Shown here: positions 1 to 8,484 of the stretch, in pieces | Position numbering within the stretch: position 1 is the first letter of the stretch | How the letters are laid out: each line of letters opens with the position of its first letter | Source of the DNA: a virus | DNA length: 41,434 nucleotides | Reading direction: 5' to 3' (one strand) | IMG/VR virus record: IMGVR_UViG_3300019458_000059 | Location: 1-41,434 of that record | Notes under the pieces: generated by a model | Told to the model about the DNA's origin: nothing | Database searches by the model: none | The model's input: the letters and a program-made list of their open reading frames with translations, nothing else | Made by a program: the position numbers and the translations under genes

Positions 1-14
1 ATAGCCATGTTTCT

Positions 15-608
15 TTACCTCGCCCGTCTGCGGTCGATAACCTTGTATCCCGCAGCCACGGTGCTTCCAGGGGTATGTCCAGGGGCGATTCTGCTGCGCT
101 GCCCCGTTCGCGCCTGATACGACCGCCAAGCGTCCCGGCTACGATGGTCCATGCTATCCCGGATAGACGCCTTAAGTGTTGCTTCCTTGGCTTCCTCGTG
201 CCGCTCCATGACGGCTGCTGCACCAGTGACCTTGGTTCCGTCCTTGGCTGTGTGAGTTTCATCCCTCACGCGCCATGTGTCACGGGACTCCAAGTCTGCC
301 AGGATGTTGTCAATTGACCACAAATCGGTGTTGTGCTGCCGGTGAATCATCGAGATGGGAACTAGCCCGTGTCTCGCGCACATAGCCGTGTCGTTGTTGG
401 TGCTGATGACAGCCATTGGAAGTAACTGTCCGCTCAGCCTTGCCCGTCGAGCTAGCACATATGCATACGGCTGCTGTCGGCTCGGTAGAACGACCAAATC
501 CGGGTCGAAGTTGTGCAGTCGTTGTAACCAGTATGGCGGCGGAACTGCCATCCTCGGGTTGTCCGGGATGTAGTTCACGCCGACGTAGGGATTAGACTCG
601 CTGCTCAT
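15..608 (-). CDS. Hypothetical late (head or neck) protein, 197 aa
   Basis: Not recognised. It is the most distal gene of the leftward head operon in this window and overlaps the stop of the upstream 138-aa gene (shared base at 608). The protein is soluble-looking, with no signal or membrane segment. The N-terminal half is rich in Pro, Tyr and Trp (PPPYW near residue 23); the C-terminal half is charged and probably helical. Its position after coat protein suggests head completion, neck or tail assembly, which is inference only. The stop lies 14 bases from the window edge. Confidence 0.75.
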   Translation of the reverse strand: MSSESNPYVGVNYIPDNPRMAVPPPYWLQRLHNFDPDLVVLPSRQQPYAYVLARRARLSGQLLPMAVISTNNDTAMCARHGLVPISMIHRQHNTDLWSIDNILADLESRDTWRVRDETHTAKDGTKVTGAAAVMERHEEAKEATLKASIRDSMDHRSRDAWRSYQARTGQRSRIAPGHTPGSTVAAGYKVIDRRRAR

Positions 609-1024
609 TACCGGCCGATGCTGGACGAGTAAACCTCGCCGTCATCCGATTGCGGGACGCCAGCATCGAATGCCGAGTGCTTCTTGCGTCCTCGGAGTTG
701 GACAGTTCTCACGCCGGGAGCGGTGTCGAGTTCCTCACGATTCAGGAACTGCGGAGCATCCGACTGCTCAAGGGGTGAAATGTCGTCCTTCTGCCTATCG
801 CCGGCCTTCGCCTTGACGCCGACGAGGTAGATGCGGCTCATCGGATTGTTCGGATCCTCAGAGCCCATCCGCACGTTCTGTTTCTTCGCGTGCCAGACAG
901 CGATGAGCGGGAATCCGGGATTCTCGCCCGGTTCGAGCTTCTTGGTTTCGCCATCGAAGATACAATAAAGAGCCTTTGACGTGCGATTGACCAGCGTCAC
1001 GGTCTGCGGAAAAATTCCTGCCAT
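608..1024 (-). CDS. Hypothetical head-associated protein, 138 aa
   Basis: Not recognised by family. The first ~70 residues look like a small beta domain (FPQTVTLVNRTSKALYCIFDG, then a Pro/Gly turn and IAVWHAKK), followed by a charged linker and a basic RGRKKH patch. A purine-rich stretch precedes the ATG. It lies one gene after coat protein, with the HNH gene inserted between. A head decoration or completion role is possible from position, but no sequence motif proves it. Confidence 0.75.
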   Translation of the reverse strand: MAGIFPQTVTLVNRTSKALYCIFDGETKKLEPGENPGFPLIAVWHAKKQNVRMGSEDPNNPMSRIYLVGVKAKAGDRQKDDISPLEQSDAPQFLNREELDTAPGVRTVQLRGRKKHSAFDAGVPQSDDGEVYSSSIGR

Positions 1025-1068
1025 TGTGTTTCCTCTCCCTCTATTACGATTTGTTCAGAATTAATGAA

Positions 1069-1545
1069 CTAGGCGGATTGTCGAACATCACGATGATGTT
1101 TACGATGACAGTTCGCGCATAGCACATCGCATTTGGCAATTTCGGCTCTAATTCGTTCGATACTGAAACGACGAATAAAGCCAATGTGTCCTTTTTTGTC
1201 TGCCAATCCATTCCTATGATGGAAATCCAGACAAGCCACATCCGATTCGCTGCACCGAATACATCCACCACTACGCGCCTCATCGAGAATTTGCTTCTTC
1301 TCGGCATGGGCACGTTCCCATCCTGCCCTGTATACCTCAGGATTACTACGCCGCCATCTAGCTTGCCGCTCTGCGCCTTTTCGCAAAAACTCCGGATCTA
1401 GGCGTTTTCTAGCCATCCGAAGTTGAGCGCATTTACGACAACATGCTGTTTTCCGCCATTCTCTTCTGTCGCGCTTTGTCTGCCAGTAAGTATTCTCCGG
1501 GGAATACTCATGTCCGTGCGGACAATGCGTCTTAGGTTTACCCAT
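1069..1545 (-). CDS. HNH endonuclease, probable homing endonuclease
   Basis: 158 aa from the ATG at 1545. The N-terminus has Cys/His pairs (CPHGHEY, then CCRKC), likely a zinc-binding DNA-recognition part. A basic, Arg/Trp-rich helix follows. The C-terminal HNH core shows CIRC, then DFHHR, then CANCHRKHH, the usual beta-beta-alpha-metal nuclease signature with flanking CxxC zinc ligands. It sits between coat protein and the next head gene, a common site for free-standing homing endonucleases. The frame is open for nine more codons upstream, but AGGGGG lies just before the 1545 ATG, so I chose that start. The start is inside a perfect hairpin (separate entry). Confidence 0.88.
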   Translation of the reverse strand: MGKPKTHCPHGHEYSPENTYWQTKRDRREWRKTACCRKCAQLRMARKRLDPEFLRKGAERQARWRRSNPEVYRAGWERAHAEKKQILDEARSGGCIRCSESDVACLDFHHRNGLADKKGHIGFIRRFSIERIRAEIAKCDVLCANCHRKHHRDVRQSA

Positions 1546-1573
1546 GCTACACCCCCTAAGGAAGTGTAGCATG
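1543..1573 (-). promoter_or_regulatory. Hairpin sequestering the HNH start codon
   Basis: Perfect 10-bp inverted repeat CATGCTACAC / GTGTAGCATG (1543-1552 and 1564-1573) with an 11-base loop. In the minus-strand mRNA the 3' arm holds the ATG of the HNH gene and the loop holds its AGGGG Shine-Dalgarno. Folding would block ribosome entry. T4 homing endonuclease genes are known to be restrained by similar RNA structures; that this one does the same is inference. Confidence 0.7.
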
Positions 1574-1593
1574 GATTCACCGTAAGGGCCAAT

Positions 1594-1642
1594 AGTAACT
1601 CAGTCCCTATGGTCCGTAAACCATAGAGAACTAAGAGTTACT
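1594..1642 (-). terminator. Long hairpin at the 3' end of the coat gene (attenuator, processing or stability element)
   Basis: Nested inverted repeat overlapping the coat-gene stop: outer arms AGTAACTC (1594-1601) and GAGTTACT (1635-1642), inner arms CTATGGT (1607-1613) and ACCATAG (1620-1626), 6-base loop. The arms are nearly continuous. No U-run follows on the minus strand, so it is not a textbook intrinsic terminator. A partial attenuator, RNase site or 3' stabiliser for the abundant coat mRNA fits the position. Confidence 0.6.
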
Positions 1643-2942
1643 CATCCCTCACTACGATTAGGGTCTGTCCGGTGACCCCATCCCAACGAGCGTTGAGCCC
1701 AGGGTTCTTGCAGAAGAGCTGCTGACGCATGTAATACCACGCCTCGAACGCATGACGAGCGGAAGAACCCGACCCGTCACGCACCCAGACGCCGTCGCGG
1801 TCGACGAACTTGCCCTTCTCGCTGACGATTCGACGAAAGTCTGACTTCATCGTGTCGAGGAAGTAGACCTGGTCGAGACCGATGGTCCGGATAGCCTTGA
1901 TGGGAACCTCACCGAGCGTAAGGTCTCCCTGCTTGAAGGCAGCCGTTCCACCGTCCGGACGCTGGAGCTGAGCCCCAATGTAGCGCCGGTCGGCATCGAG
2001 CAGCTTGATATACTCACGCCGCACGCTGTGATGCATCAGCAACAGGTTGATGATGCCACCCAGCTTCTGATTCACTACGTCGGCCGTCCGCTGCGCCACG
2101 TCGAGGGAGAACGCCCCTACCGATGACACAACGTAGGACTTGTAGTTCGCGTAGACAGACCGGAGAATGCCGAAGTAGTTGTCGCGGTTGGTGCCATCGT
2201 CAACCAGAGCCGGCAGGCCCCAGAACGCCTTTTCGTAGCTGGTGTCGTTGATGTCCGTCACCGAAGCGTTGGCAGCCTGAACGAGATAGTCGTCAGTGGC
2301 CCATGCCGCGTTGATGGCAGCAGCCGACGTGAAGTCGGAACCATCGGAATTGACCGCCGCAACCTTCGCGATGCCAGCGCGGAGCTGACCAGTCGCGGGG
2401 TTGACGGCTCCGATGTGCATTCCGACCTGGATGAACCTGTTTCCGAATGACCCGCCAGCGGTTCCGATAAGACCCGGACGGTCCACGTCAACGTCGGTGC
2501 CCGTTCCCGGGTCATCCGTCAGTCGAGCAAATACGCCACGACCATCGGTAGACAGAGCAAACTCGACTCGCTTGGCAATGTCATCGATGATTCTGGTCTT
2601 CTCGTCCGTCATTCCCGAGCGGAAAGCCGCCTCGGAGCTGGTGAGGTCGTCCATTGCCTCTTCGGTCAGCCGGAGTCGCGCCATGAGCTTCCGCATGTCG
2701 ATGGAGCCCTGAACGTGAGTCTGGTTGCCGGCGACGGCAAAGGCCGAGTCTTCACCTACGAACATCGGAGAAACGTTACGACCGACGTGAGCCGCCCATT
2801 TCTCTTCCCGCCCACCCTTGTAAGCGGTTTCCTTCAGCGGAAACTCTTCCGCCAGAGGAAAGCTGTTATTGACACCCTCGGAGATTCCCTCCTGATAGAC
2901 GTCCTTCATCAGGCCGTCGAGGGCTGCGCGGTCTGCGCCCAT
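1638..2942 (-). CDS. Major capsid (coat) protein
   Basis: 434 aa, forming the icosahedral shell. The call rests on order (terminase, portal, scaffold, this gene) and composition: an N-terminal arm, a helical spine-like segment (MARLRLTEEAMDDL, with EKTRIIDDIAKRVEF), and a long beta-rich C-terminal half ending in RWDGVTGQTLIVVRDE, as in HK97-fold coat proteins. The length is close to P22-type coat proteins. It directly follows the scaffold with a 27-base gap, and a purine-rich AAAGAGG precedes the ATG. No cleavage site or prohead protease gene is seen nearby. Family identity would need a structure comparison. Confidence 0.82.
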   Translation of the reverse strand: MGADRAALDGLMKDVYQEGISEGVNNSFPLAEEFPLKETAYKGGREEKWAAHVGRNVSPMFVGEDSAFAVAGNQTHVQGSIDMRKLMARLRLTEEAMDDLTSSEAAFRSGMTDEKTRIIDDIAKRVEFALSTDGRGVFARLTDDPGTGTDVDVDRPGLIGTAGGSFGNRFIQVGMHIGAVNPATGQLRAGIAKVAAVNSDGSDFTSAAAINAAWATDDYLVQAANASVTDINDTSYEKAFWGLPALVDDGTNRDNYFGILRSVYANYKSYVVSSVGAFSLDVAQRTADVVNQKLGGIINLLLMHHSVRREYIKLLDADRRYIGAQLQRPDGGTAAFKQGDLTLGEVPIKAIRTIGLDQVYFLDTMKSDFRRIVSEKGKFVDRDGVWVRDGSGSSARHAFEAWYYMRQQLFCKNPGLNARWDGVTGQTLIVVRDE

Positions 2943-2969
2943 GATTGTGCCTCTTTCGCTGCGATGCGA

Positions 2970-3782
2970 TTAGCGCCCGAATGACCCGCCGTGCTCCAAA
3001 AATGCAGCAACGGCTGCGTCTTCAACCGCTTTCTCGCTTTTGTAGTCAACCTTCGGCCTGCTAGTCGTCACGGGCGCATTTCCTCGCCCATTCGGAACCG
3101 GCCTGCGCTGGTTGACAGTCGTTGTGGTTACACTGCGTCGAGCGGGCTCATACCAGTCTTCAAGCCACTCTTGGGCGAATTCCTGAATCAACTTCGGGTC
3201 GCCCTTTTCGTGTCGTGCCAGGAAGTCCGGGTCGGCTTCGGCTCTCCGGACGTAGGCAGTGGTAAGTGCTCTTGCCTGTCGCTCGGTGAGGTCGCCGCCC
3301 AGCTTATCCGCCACGATTCCCACGACATCATTCACCATCGACTGCGCATGCATAGTCCAAATGTGATTGGCAGTCTCTTTGAAGGACTGCCCTGCAGCCA
3401 CCGCTTCTCTAATCCCCCTGATGTCATCGGGACTCAACCCGGCCAGTTCGGGATAGATTTTGGCGAACTGCGATTTGATGACTTCGATGTCTTGTTCCTC
3501 AGCGGACTGAGGAGTGACACCGGCAAGTGCAGCGATGCGACGATTCAGCTCGGTAATCTGAGCCTGAGAGTCGTTGAACTGTCTTTCATACGCTTGACGC
3601 TTGATTCTTTCGCTTTTCAGGTCGTTGAGAATGCCTTGGTCGCGTCGGTTGTCTCCCGTTTTCGTAGCAGGGTCGGGGGTCCCTGCAACCGGCGCAGTAT
3701 TCTGAACCTGGGGTTGACCTTCCGGTTTGGATTCACCAGCCGGAGGAGTCTGTGTTTCCGACGTTACGTTTTCATCAGCCAT
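2970..3782 (-). CDS. Scaffolding protein
   Basis: 270 aa. A disordered, Pro/Thr/Gly-rich N-terminus is followed by a coiled-coil segment (LKSERIKRQAYERQFNDSQ, then ITELNRRIAALAG), a helical middle and a basic, likely disordered C-terminus (RRPVPNGRGNAP). This disorder-coil-basic-tail plan and the place immediately before coat protein are typical of phage scaffolds, which guide procapsid assembly and then leave. It has its own upstream promoter candidate in the 123-base gap after portal, fitting the need for high scaffold and coat expression. Confidence 0.8.
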   Translation of the reverse strand: MADENVTSETQTPPAGESKPEGQPQVQNTAPVAGTPDPATKTGDNRRDQGILNDLKSERIKRQAYERQFNDSQAQITELNRRIAALAGVTPQSAEEQDIEVIKSQFAKIYPELAGLSPDDIRGIREAVAAGQSFKETANHIWTMHAQSMVNDVVGIVADKLGGDLTERQARALTTAYVRRAEADPDFLARHEKGDPKLIQEFAQEWLEDWYEPARRSVTTTTVNQRRPVPNGRGNAPVTTSRPKVDYKSEKAVEDAAVAAFLEHGGSFGR

Positions 3783-3825
3783 TTTCGTTACCTCACTTTG
3801 TTAACCCGGTGAGTTCCGGGGAAAG

Positions 3826-3840
3826 TGGCACAATCTTTGC
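3826..3840 (+). promoter_or_regulatory. Sigma-54-like -24/-12 motif (antisense to portal)
   Basis: TGGCACAATCTTTGC matches the sigma-54 form TGGCAY-N5-TTGC, with GG and GC ten bases apart. It is intergenic but points against the leftward head genes, towards the 3' end of portal. If active it would make antisense RNA; it may instead be a protein-binding site. Confidence 0.4.
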
Positions 3841-3855
3841 CGACATTACAACAGA

Positions 3856-3885
3856 ATTATGGCACGATGCTTGCAGAGATGTCAA
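3856..3885 (-). promoter_or_regulatory. Sigma-70-like promoter for scaffold and coat genes
   Basis: On the minus strand: -35 TTGACA (complement of 3880-3885), 18-base spacer, -10 CATAAT (complement of 3856-3861). It lies about 75 bases upstream of the scaffold start in the only long gap of the head module. It overlaps a sigma-54-like motif on the opposite strand, so one of the two readings may be accidental. Confidence 0.5.
3860..3874 (+). promoter_or_regulatory. Sigma-54-like -24/-12 motif, second copy
   Basis: TGGCACGATGCTTGC, 34 bases after the first copy, same strand. It has the full TGGCACG and TTGCA blocks. It sits in the spacer of the minus-strand sigma-70-like promoter for scaffold, so binding here could repress or compete with that promoter. 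Confidence 0.4.
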
Positions 3886-3905
3886 ATATGTAATTGCGCC
3901 TACAT

Positions 3906-6323
3906 CTACGCAGGTCCCTGTTTCTGGGCTCCCTGGCCGTTACCCTTCGGCTCGTTGTCCTGGGTGGACTCGCGGTTCGAGTTGGACATGCCGGCTCCAG
4001 CCCCGCCCGGTAAACCGCCAGAAGCCATAGCCTGCTGCATCATCGCCTGAGCACCAGCCATCTCGATTTCCTGGAGATGCGCGTCGAGTAAGCCTTCGAG
4101 TTGGGATTTCTTCGCCAATAGGTCGCGAATGGTGTCCCCGTTCGCCCACTTCAGGAATTCCTGACGATGAACAGTCGGGTCATACCATCGCAGCCACTTC
4201 AACGGAGTGTGGTTGAGTGGTGACGGTGGAGTCGGCAGCGTCGACTCAGCGCCTTGCTGACCGTCGGCAATTGATGGCATGAAGGCAATCTGCTGTTGGA
4301 ACTGCATCTGCTCCTGCTGAGCCATCATGATGGACTGCTGGATTGCAGCATCATCATTTGCCCATTTCTCGAACGCTTCCTGCTTCTGTAATGCCGCATT
4401 GACATGAATATCGAGAGACGGAACCATCCGGGTGAGTCCCATGAGCTTCAGACCCTCATACTGAGTGTCCGGGTCCTGCATGTTGAGCATTCCGAGCTGA
4501 TTTGCATGTTCCATCGCTGCCCTGAGACCGAGATTGGTCTTCGGCGAGGTCGAGCCGTCCTCTACAACAATGGTGACACTGCCCTGGAGCTGTGCATTCT
4601 TGAAAGTCTTATATGCATAGCCCTTTGCGGGAGTGAGAATCGCCTTGGTCCGATTCTCGGGACCGAATTGACGCTCCAATTCGATAGCAAAACTGAACCA
4701 TGAGCGGTAAAAATCACCAAGAGAGCGGAATGCAGACGAGAATCGCGATTGAGAGCGCTCGACCAAGAGCTGCAATGCGCTGAATGCCTCGACACCCGTT
4801 GGTTTTGCTCCCTTGATGATGTCAAAGGTTCCCATCAGGTCTTCGAAGTCTTTCAGATACATCTCGCGGATGGTGAACAGGGAGCCATGAGGACCTTCAC
4901 CACCAATTCGCTCCGGTTTGGCATTCCCGCCGACTGTCAGTGGATTCCATCTGACGACAAGACCGGGCTCGCCAGTGAATTTCTCGACATCAGCACCCTT
5001 GGGCTCCAGCCAGATAGGGTTTGCCATCCGCTGAACAATCATCTGAAGCATCGAATCGAGTTGATTTATCTGGTCCTGCTTCTGAATGACAGGGTCTAGA
5101 GCGCCGGAACCGAGTGAACGCCCGCCAACATGCTCATAAGCCGCATGAGCAAATGGAAACAGCGGATTTCCTTCCACGTCCGTGTAGGGAATTGGCCCAG
5201 GCAGACCTTCTTCGTTCTCAAGATGAATGATTCGCTCGTCCCGGTCGCCAATCCAGCGAACAACCAAGCCTTTCGGGTATTTGTCAGTTGGTTTATGCCA
5301 CAGCTCGTATTCGGGAGCGCCTTCGTCGTTGGGTTCGCTGCCACCGCCAACATTCCAAGCCATCGGTGCTACGCCCAGGTCATTCTGCAAGGGTAGAGAG
5401 CGAAAAATCTGCAATGACCTGTCTTGCGGGGATTTCTGCCAGTTGAAGTCTTTGACTTGTGAAGCAAGAGCCGCACTGTTCTCGAAATAGCTCTTAGTCC
5501 GCCAACGAAGACGAATGACATAGGGCACTTCCGAGAATCTCGGGTAGTAATAGGGATAGGCGATTTCCAGCGGCGACAGGGGAAGTGTGACACCCCGACC
5601 CATCGGCCGAGTTTCAATCATCGGCATACCGGTAGCTGGATTGATTGCCGTCTGGAATTGGTTACCTCCGCACTTCGGGCAAACAGGAGTTGGTCCAGTC
5701 AGCTCGGTTGAGGGAGTTACAGTCCCACATGTCTGGCATTGCTCGTAAGCAATCTCGATCGTGCCGTATTTCGGACTGTATTCCCAGAACGTATGTAAGA
5801 ATGTATTTCCGAGCACAATGAACCAGAAGTGCGCCTCGGACAGGATTTCACTCATCATGTGTTCTTCGTGAAGTAGGGGATGAAGCTCGTCGCAGACCGA
5901 TGCGGTTACTACGTTCTTCGGGTCCTGACCATTAGGACGCACAATGACTCCGATTTTGATATCGGCAAACATCGCACGAATAGCCTGAACGCCTTCTTTG
6001 CACTTATTGGTGACAGGGCGCGGAATCCACTTCGCCAGGCGCCGGTCTTGCCACTCACCCAGTCGACTGTTGTAGAAAATCCACTGTCGATTGAGCATGT
6101 AGTAGATATTGCGTAGCCACTGACGCTCGAAGACCCAGCGACCCTCGAACGATTCTTTCTTACATGCTCGTGCTAGTTTGAGAAGCTCTTCGTCGGAGAA
6201 TCCTGCCTGTTTGTCGGGCAGCATTCCCTCATCTCGAACTGACTTTTCCAGCAGCTTGTCGGGGGAAGTCGTATCCGGCTCGCCCGTCATTGAAGGTTTT
6301 GGGGAGAATCCAGGAGTAGCCAT
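3906..6323 (-). CDS. Portal protein with a zinc-ribbon insert
   Basis: 805 aa, the ring at the DNA-entry vertex. The region around residues 60-180 has the portal-like pattern of aromatic helices (FERQWLRNIYYMLNRQW) and an Arg/Lys-rich loop. Two CxxC pairs (C196/C199 and C215/C218) form an apparent zinc ribbon inserted before the PLSPLEIAYPYYYPRF segment. A long helical stem follows (KQDQINQLDSMLQMIVQRM, about residue 410). The C-terminal ~120 residues are Gln/Met-rich (QQEQMQFQQQ) and then Gly-rich, probably disordered. The 4-base gap to the upstream 114-aa gene indicates one operon. The length is in the range of the large portals of P22-like or N4-like phages. Confidence 0.88.
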   Translation of the reverse strand: MATPGFSPKPSMTGEPDTTSPDKLLEKSVRDEGMLPDKQAGFSDEELLKLARACKKESFEGRWVFERQWLRNIYYMLNRQWIFYNSRLGEWQDRRLAKWIPRPVTNKCKEGVQAIRAMFADIKIGVIVRPNGQDPKNVVTASVCDELHPLLHEEHMMSEILSEAHFWFIVLGNTFLHTFWEYSPKYGTIEIAYEQCQTCGTVTPSTELTGPTPVCPKCGGNQFQTAINPATGMPMIETRPMGRGVTLPLSPLEIAYPYYYPRFSEVPYVIRLRWRTKSYFENSAALASQVKDFNWQKSPQDRSLQIFRSLPLQNDLGVAPMAWNVGGGSEPNDEGAPEYELWHKPTDKYPKGLVVRWIGDRDERIIHLENEEGLPGPIPYTDVEGNPLFPFAHAAYEHVGGRSLGSGALDPVIQKQDQINQLDSMLQMIVQRMANPIWLEPKGADVEKFTGEPGLVVRWNPLTVGGNAKPERIGGEGPHGSLFTIREMYLKDFEDLMGTFDIIKGAKPTGVEAFSALQLLVERSQSRFSSAFRSLGDFYRSWFSFAIELERQFGPENRTKAILTPAKGYAYKTFKNAQLQGSVTIVVEDGSTSPKTNLGLRAAMEHANQLGMLNMQDPDTQYEGLKLMGLTRMVPSLDIHVNAALQKQEAFEKWANDDAAIQQSIMMAQQEQMQFQQQIAFMPSIADGQQGAESTLPTPPSPLNHTPLKWLRWYDPTVHRQEFLKWANGDTIRDLLAKKSQLEGLLDAHLQEIEMAGAQAMMQQAMASGGLPGGAGAGMSNSNRESTQDNEPKGNGQGAQKQGPA

Positions 6324-6326
6324 ATA

Positions 6327-6671
6327 TTATCTGGTAAAGACTAAATTGCCAGCAGAGTCATGTCCTACACCCTGCTCGCGTGCCTCGTCGTCGCCCATGT
6401 CCTCGAACGACGGCATTTCATGAAATGGTGAACCAACTCGCGGCTGCTTGGACATCGGCGCAACCTGTTCGATTACCGGCGTAGAGATTTTGATGTCTGC
6501 AACGCGGAAGTAGAGCTGGGCTCGTTCCTGTTCGAGCTGATTCACGCGCAAACGCAACCAATCGAGATGCGTTTGTAGCATTCCGTTCTGCTTGTCGAGA
6601 GTTGCAGCCTGCGCCAGTGCCACTGCCATTTCGGTCTTCATGTCTTCGTAAATCTTCCGGTCAATCCACAT
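6327..6671 (-). CDS. Coiled-coil protein between terminase and portal, 114 aa
   Basis: Not recognised. Residues 1-55 form a strong heptad-rich helix (MAVALAQAATLDKQNGMLQT, HLDWLRLRVNQLEQERAQL). The rest is short and polar, ending in SAGNLVFTR. The position between large terminase and portal suggests a packaging or portal-assembly accessory. It lies 9 bases after the terminase gene and 3 bases before portal, so it is translated with them. Confidence 0.75.
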   Translation of the reverse strand: MWIDRKIYEDMKTEMAVALAQAATLDKQNGMLQTHLDWLRLRVNQLEQERAQLYFRVADIKISTPVIEQVAPMSKQPRVGSPFHEMPSFEDMGDDEAREQGVGHDSAGNLVFTR

Positions 6672-6680
6672 AGTGTCCTC

Positions 6681-8303
6681 CTACCATCCTCGAATAGCTG
6701 CTGCAAACGAATCGTCTGCCTCTCCATCTCCGCTGAAGAAATCACCGACTGGATAATGTTTGTCGGTTTCGGGAAGGTCGGCATTCTTGTGTTTACGCTC
6801 GTGCTCTCTCATACGCTCGATATCGTCACGAGTCTTATCGTCATAGCTTGCCCAGCGAATCTTCTCACGCTCGGACTTCTCGGTCGAAATCGTTGGAAGC
6901 TCGGGCCATGCCATGACAGCGTAACGAGTAGCATCAGGTAATTCGTCTTCTTTCTTGTAGACTTGTTCTCTCTCGCGCTTCTGTCCGTCCAAGCCAAAGT
7001 TATCGGCGTATCTATACGCTCTGAATTGCTCAACAGCTTTCGGGCAGGTAGTGCCGTAGATGATGAGCTGATTCAAATGGAACCATGACTGGACGCGCTG
7101 GATTCCGACCTGGTGATTATTCTCGGCTTGGATAACGCCGGTGCCTCGCAGTCCGAACTCAAGTCTCAACTGTGCTTCATTCTTGTTTGCCGACCACCGC
7201 ACGTTGGAGAAGCGACTCAGAGCAAATTTCCTTCGTATGTTGTCGAGATGCTGAGTCATTGCCTGATGGCGTTCCAGGTATTCGTCAATCATCACAAGCG
7301 CACCATCGCCAACAACAATCATTACTGCGCCGAATGGGTGGTCCGCACCAGAGTCCAACCCAACTAGAATCAACCTGTCTCGGCGAAGGTTGTTGAAGTT
7401 GACGATTCCACCTTCGCTGACGCATTCCGGGAGAGCCTTGCGGAGTCTAGTAGTATCGTCACTCCAGACGATGTTCCGCTCGAACATGTCACCGTAGACA
7501 CTGCCGGTGAAGTTCACGAAGTCAGCCTCGTATTCCTGTCGAAACAAGTCATGAGGCATGGTCAGGCGGGCTTCTTCGATTTCTTTCTGTAACGGACCAG
7601 ATTTGAACAGCGGATTGTCAGACGTCTTGTATTTGCACGACCAGAATCCGGGCCTCTTCGTAATCATTGCCGGCTTCCAGAGCCGGTCGTAGCACCAGTC
7701 GTAGCCCGCTGGCGACATTGTGAAGAATGCAGGGCCGAGATTTTCAGTCAGCGAAGGTCTGAATACGTCCCATGCGCGCTCGACCATCAGTGTCGTCTCG
7801 TCGAACCATGCCCAGTGAGGACCTTGACCTCGCCCTCGTTCGGGGTCATCCAGTGACCGGAACGCAATCACACTTCCATTCTTCAGCGTGAGGGTTAGAT
7901 TGTCTTGAACCCAGTTATCAACCCAGTCAGGCGGAATGAGCCTGAGCAGGGTAGGCATGGTGGAGTCTTCGAGTATTTTGAAGGTAGGCCCGCAGACCCA
8001 TCCCAGTGTTCTTGGCACGAGGGATTCTTCCCTGCCCGCCATTGCACCTACTCTTGATTTCCCACCACGCCGGCCGGCAAACACGGAAAGCCTACGATAT
8101 ACTCGTGGTGCCGTGATATTCGATGTATGGTTCGTTTTGCACTTCACACAGGTGAACCCGCCTGATGTATTCATCGAGCCGATGGTCTTGCATACGAGAC
8201 AGTAACGCAGACGACGAGCTTCCTGGAATGCTTCCTGATACGGATTGAATAGGAAGGGTTTGTCCAGGTCTGCGCCACAGTTCGGCGGAAGTCTCTTAGC
8301 CAC
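6681..8303 (-). CDS. terL: Terminase large subunit (packaging ATPase and nuclease)
   Basis: 540 aa, the DNA-packaging motor. An N-terminal zinc ribbon (C35/C38 and C52/C55) precedes the Walker A loop AGRRGGKS (about 76-83). Walker B is WAWFDE (about 165-170), and the following TMSP fits the coupling motif. The nuclease half begins at LVGLDSGADHPFGAVM (first acidic residue) and includes MIDEY and the final DELPDATRYAVMAW. The start is GTG at 8303 and overlaps the upstream cysteine-rich mini-gene. The zinc ribbon ahead of the ATPase is not a usual part of the family and is paralleled by one in the portal. Confidence 0.95.
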   Translation of the reverse strand: MAKRLPPNCGADLDKPFLFNPYQEAFQEARRLRYCLVCKTIGSMNTSGGFTCVKCKTNHTSNITAPRVYRRLSVFAGRRGGKSRVGAMAGREESLVPRTLGWVCGPTFKILEDSTMPTLLRLIPPDWVDNWVQDNLTLTLKNGSVIAFRSLDDPERGRGQGPHWAWFDETTLMVERAWDVFRPSLTENLGPAFFTMSPAGYDWCYDRLWKPAMITKRPGFWSCKYKTSDNPLFKSGPLQKEIEEARLTMPHDLFRQEYEADFVNFTGSVYGDMFERNIVWSDDTTRLRKALPECVSEGGIVNFNNLRRDRLILVGLDSGADHPFGAVMIVVGDGALVMIDEYLERHQAMTQHLDNIRRKFALSRFSNVRWSANKNEAQLRLEFGLRGTGVIQAENNHQVGIQRVQSWFHLNQLIIYGTTCPKAVEQFRAYRYADNFGLDGQKREREQVYKKEDELPDATRYAVMAWPELPTISTEKSEREKIRWASYDDKTRDDIERMREHERKHKNADLPETDKHYPVGDFFSGDGEADDSFAAAIRGW

Positions 8304-8484
8304 GAACTGCAGGCCATGTTACGTATGACAGCCAAGGCATCGACTGAGAATGATTTAGTGCTAGCCGGTCGCAATAACCGCATCTACCGCAGCCCGGACA
8401 CCCTGTCGGTTGAGAATAGAATGGTATCGGAACAGACGTCGTACCGGGAGCATATCCCCCGCTTGTGTTGTCAGTCGTTTTCAT
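8296..8484 (-). CDS. Cysteine-rich mini-protein, 62 aa
   Basis: Not recognised. A disordered N-terminus is followed by CPGCGRCGYC, a compact Cys cluster that could bind zinc. The ATG overlaps the stop of the preceding 34-aa gene and its own end overlaps the terminase start, so it is coupled to terminase translation. Confidence 0.6.
   Translation of the reverse strand: MKTTDNTSGGYAPGTTSVPIPFYSQPTGCPGCGRCGYCDRLALNHSQSMPWLSYVTWPAVRG

Noticed and set aside
2991-3812. Long plus-strand reading frame opposite the scaffold gene
   Set aside because: Composition is Cys/Arg/Phe-rich and unnatural; it mirrors the minus-strand scaffold codons.
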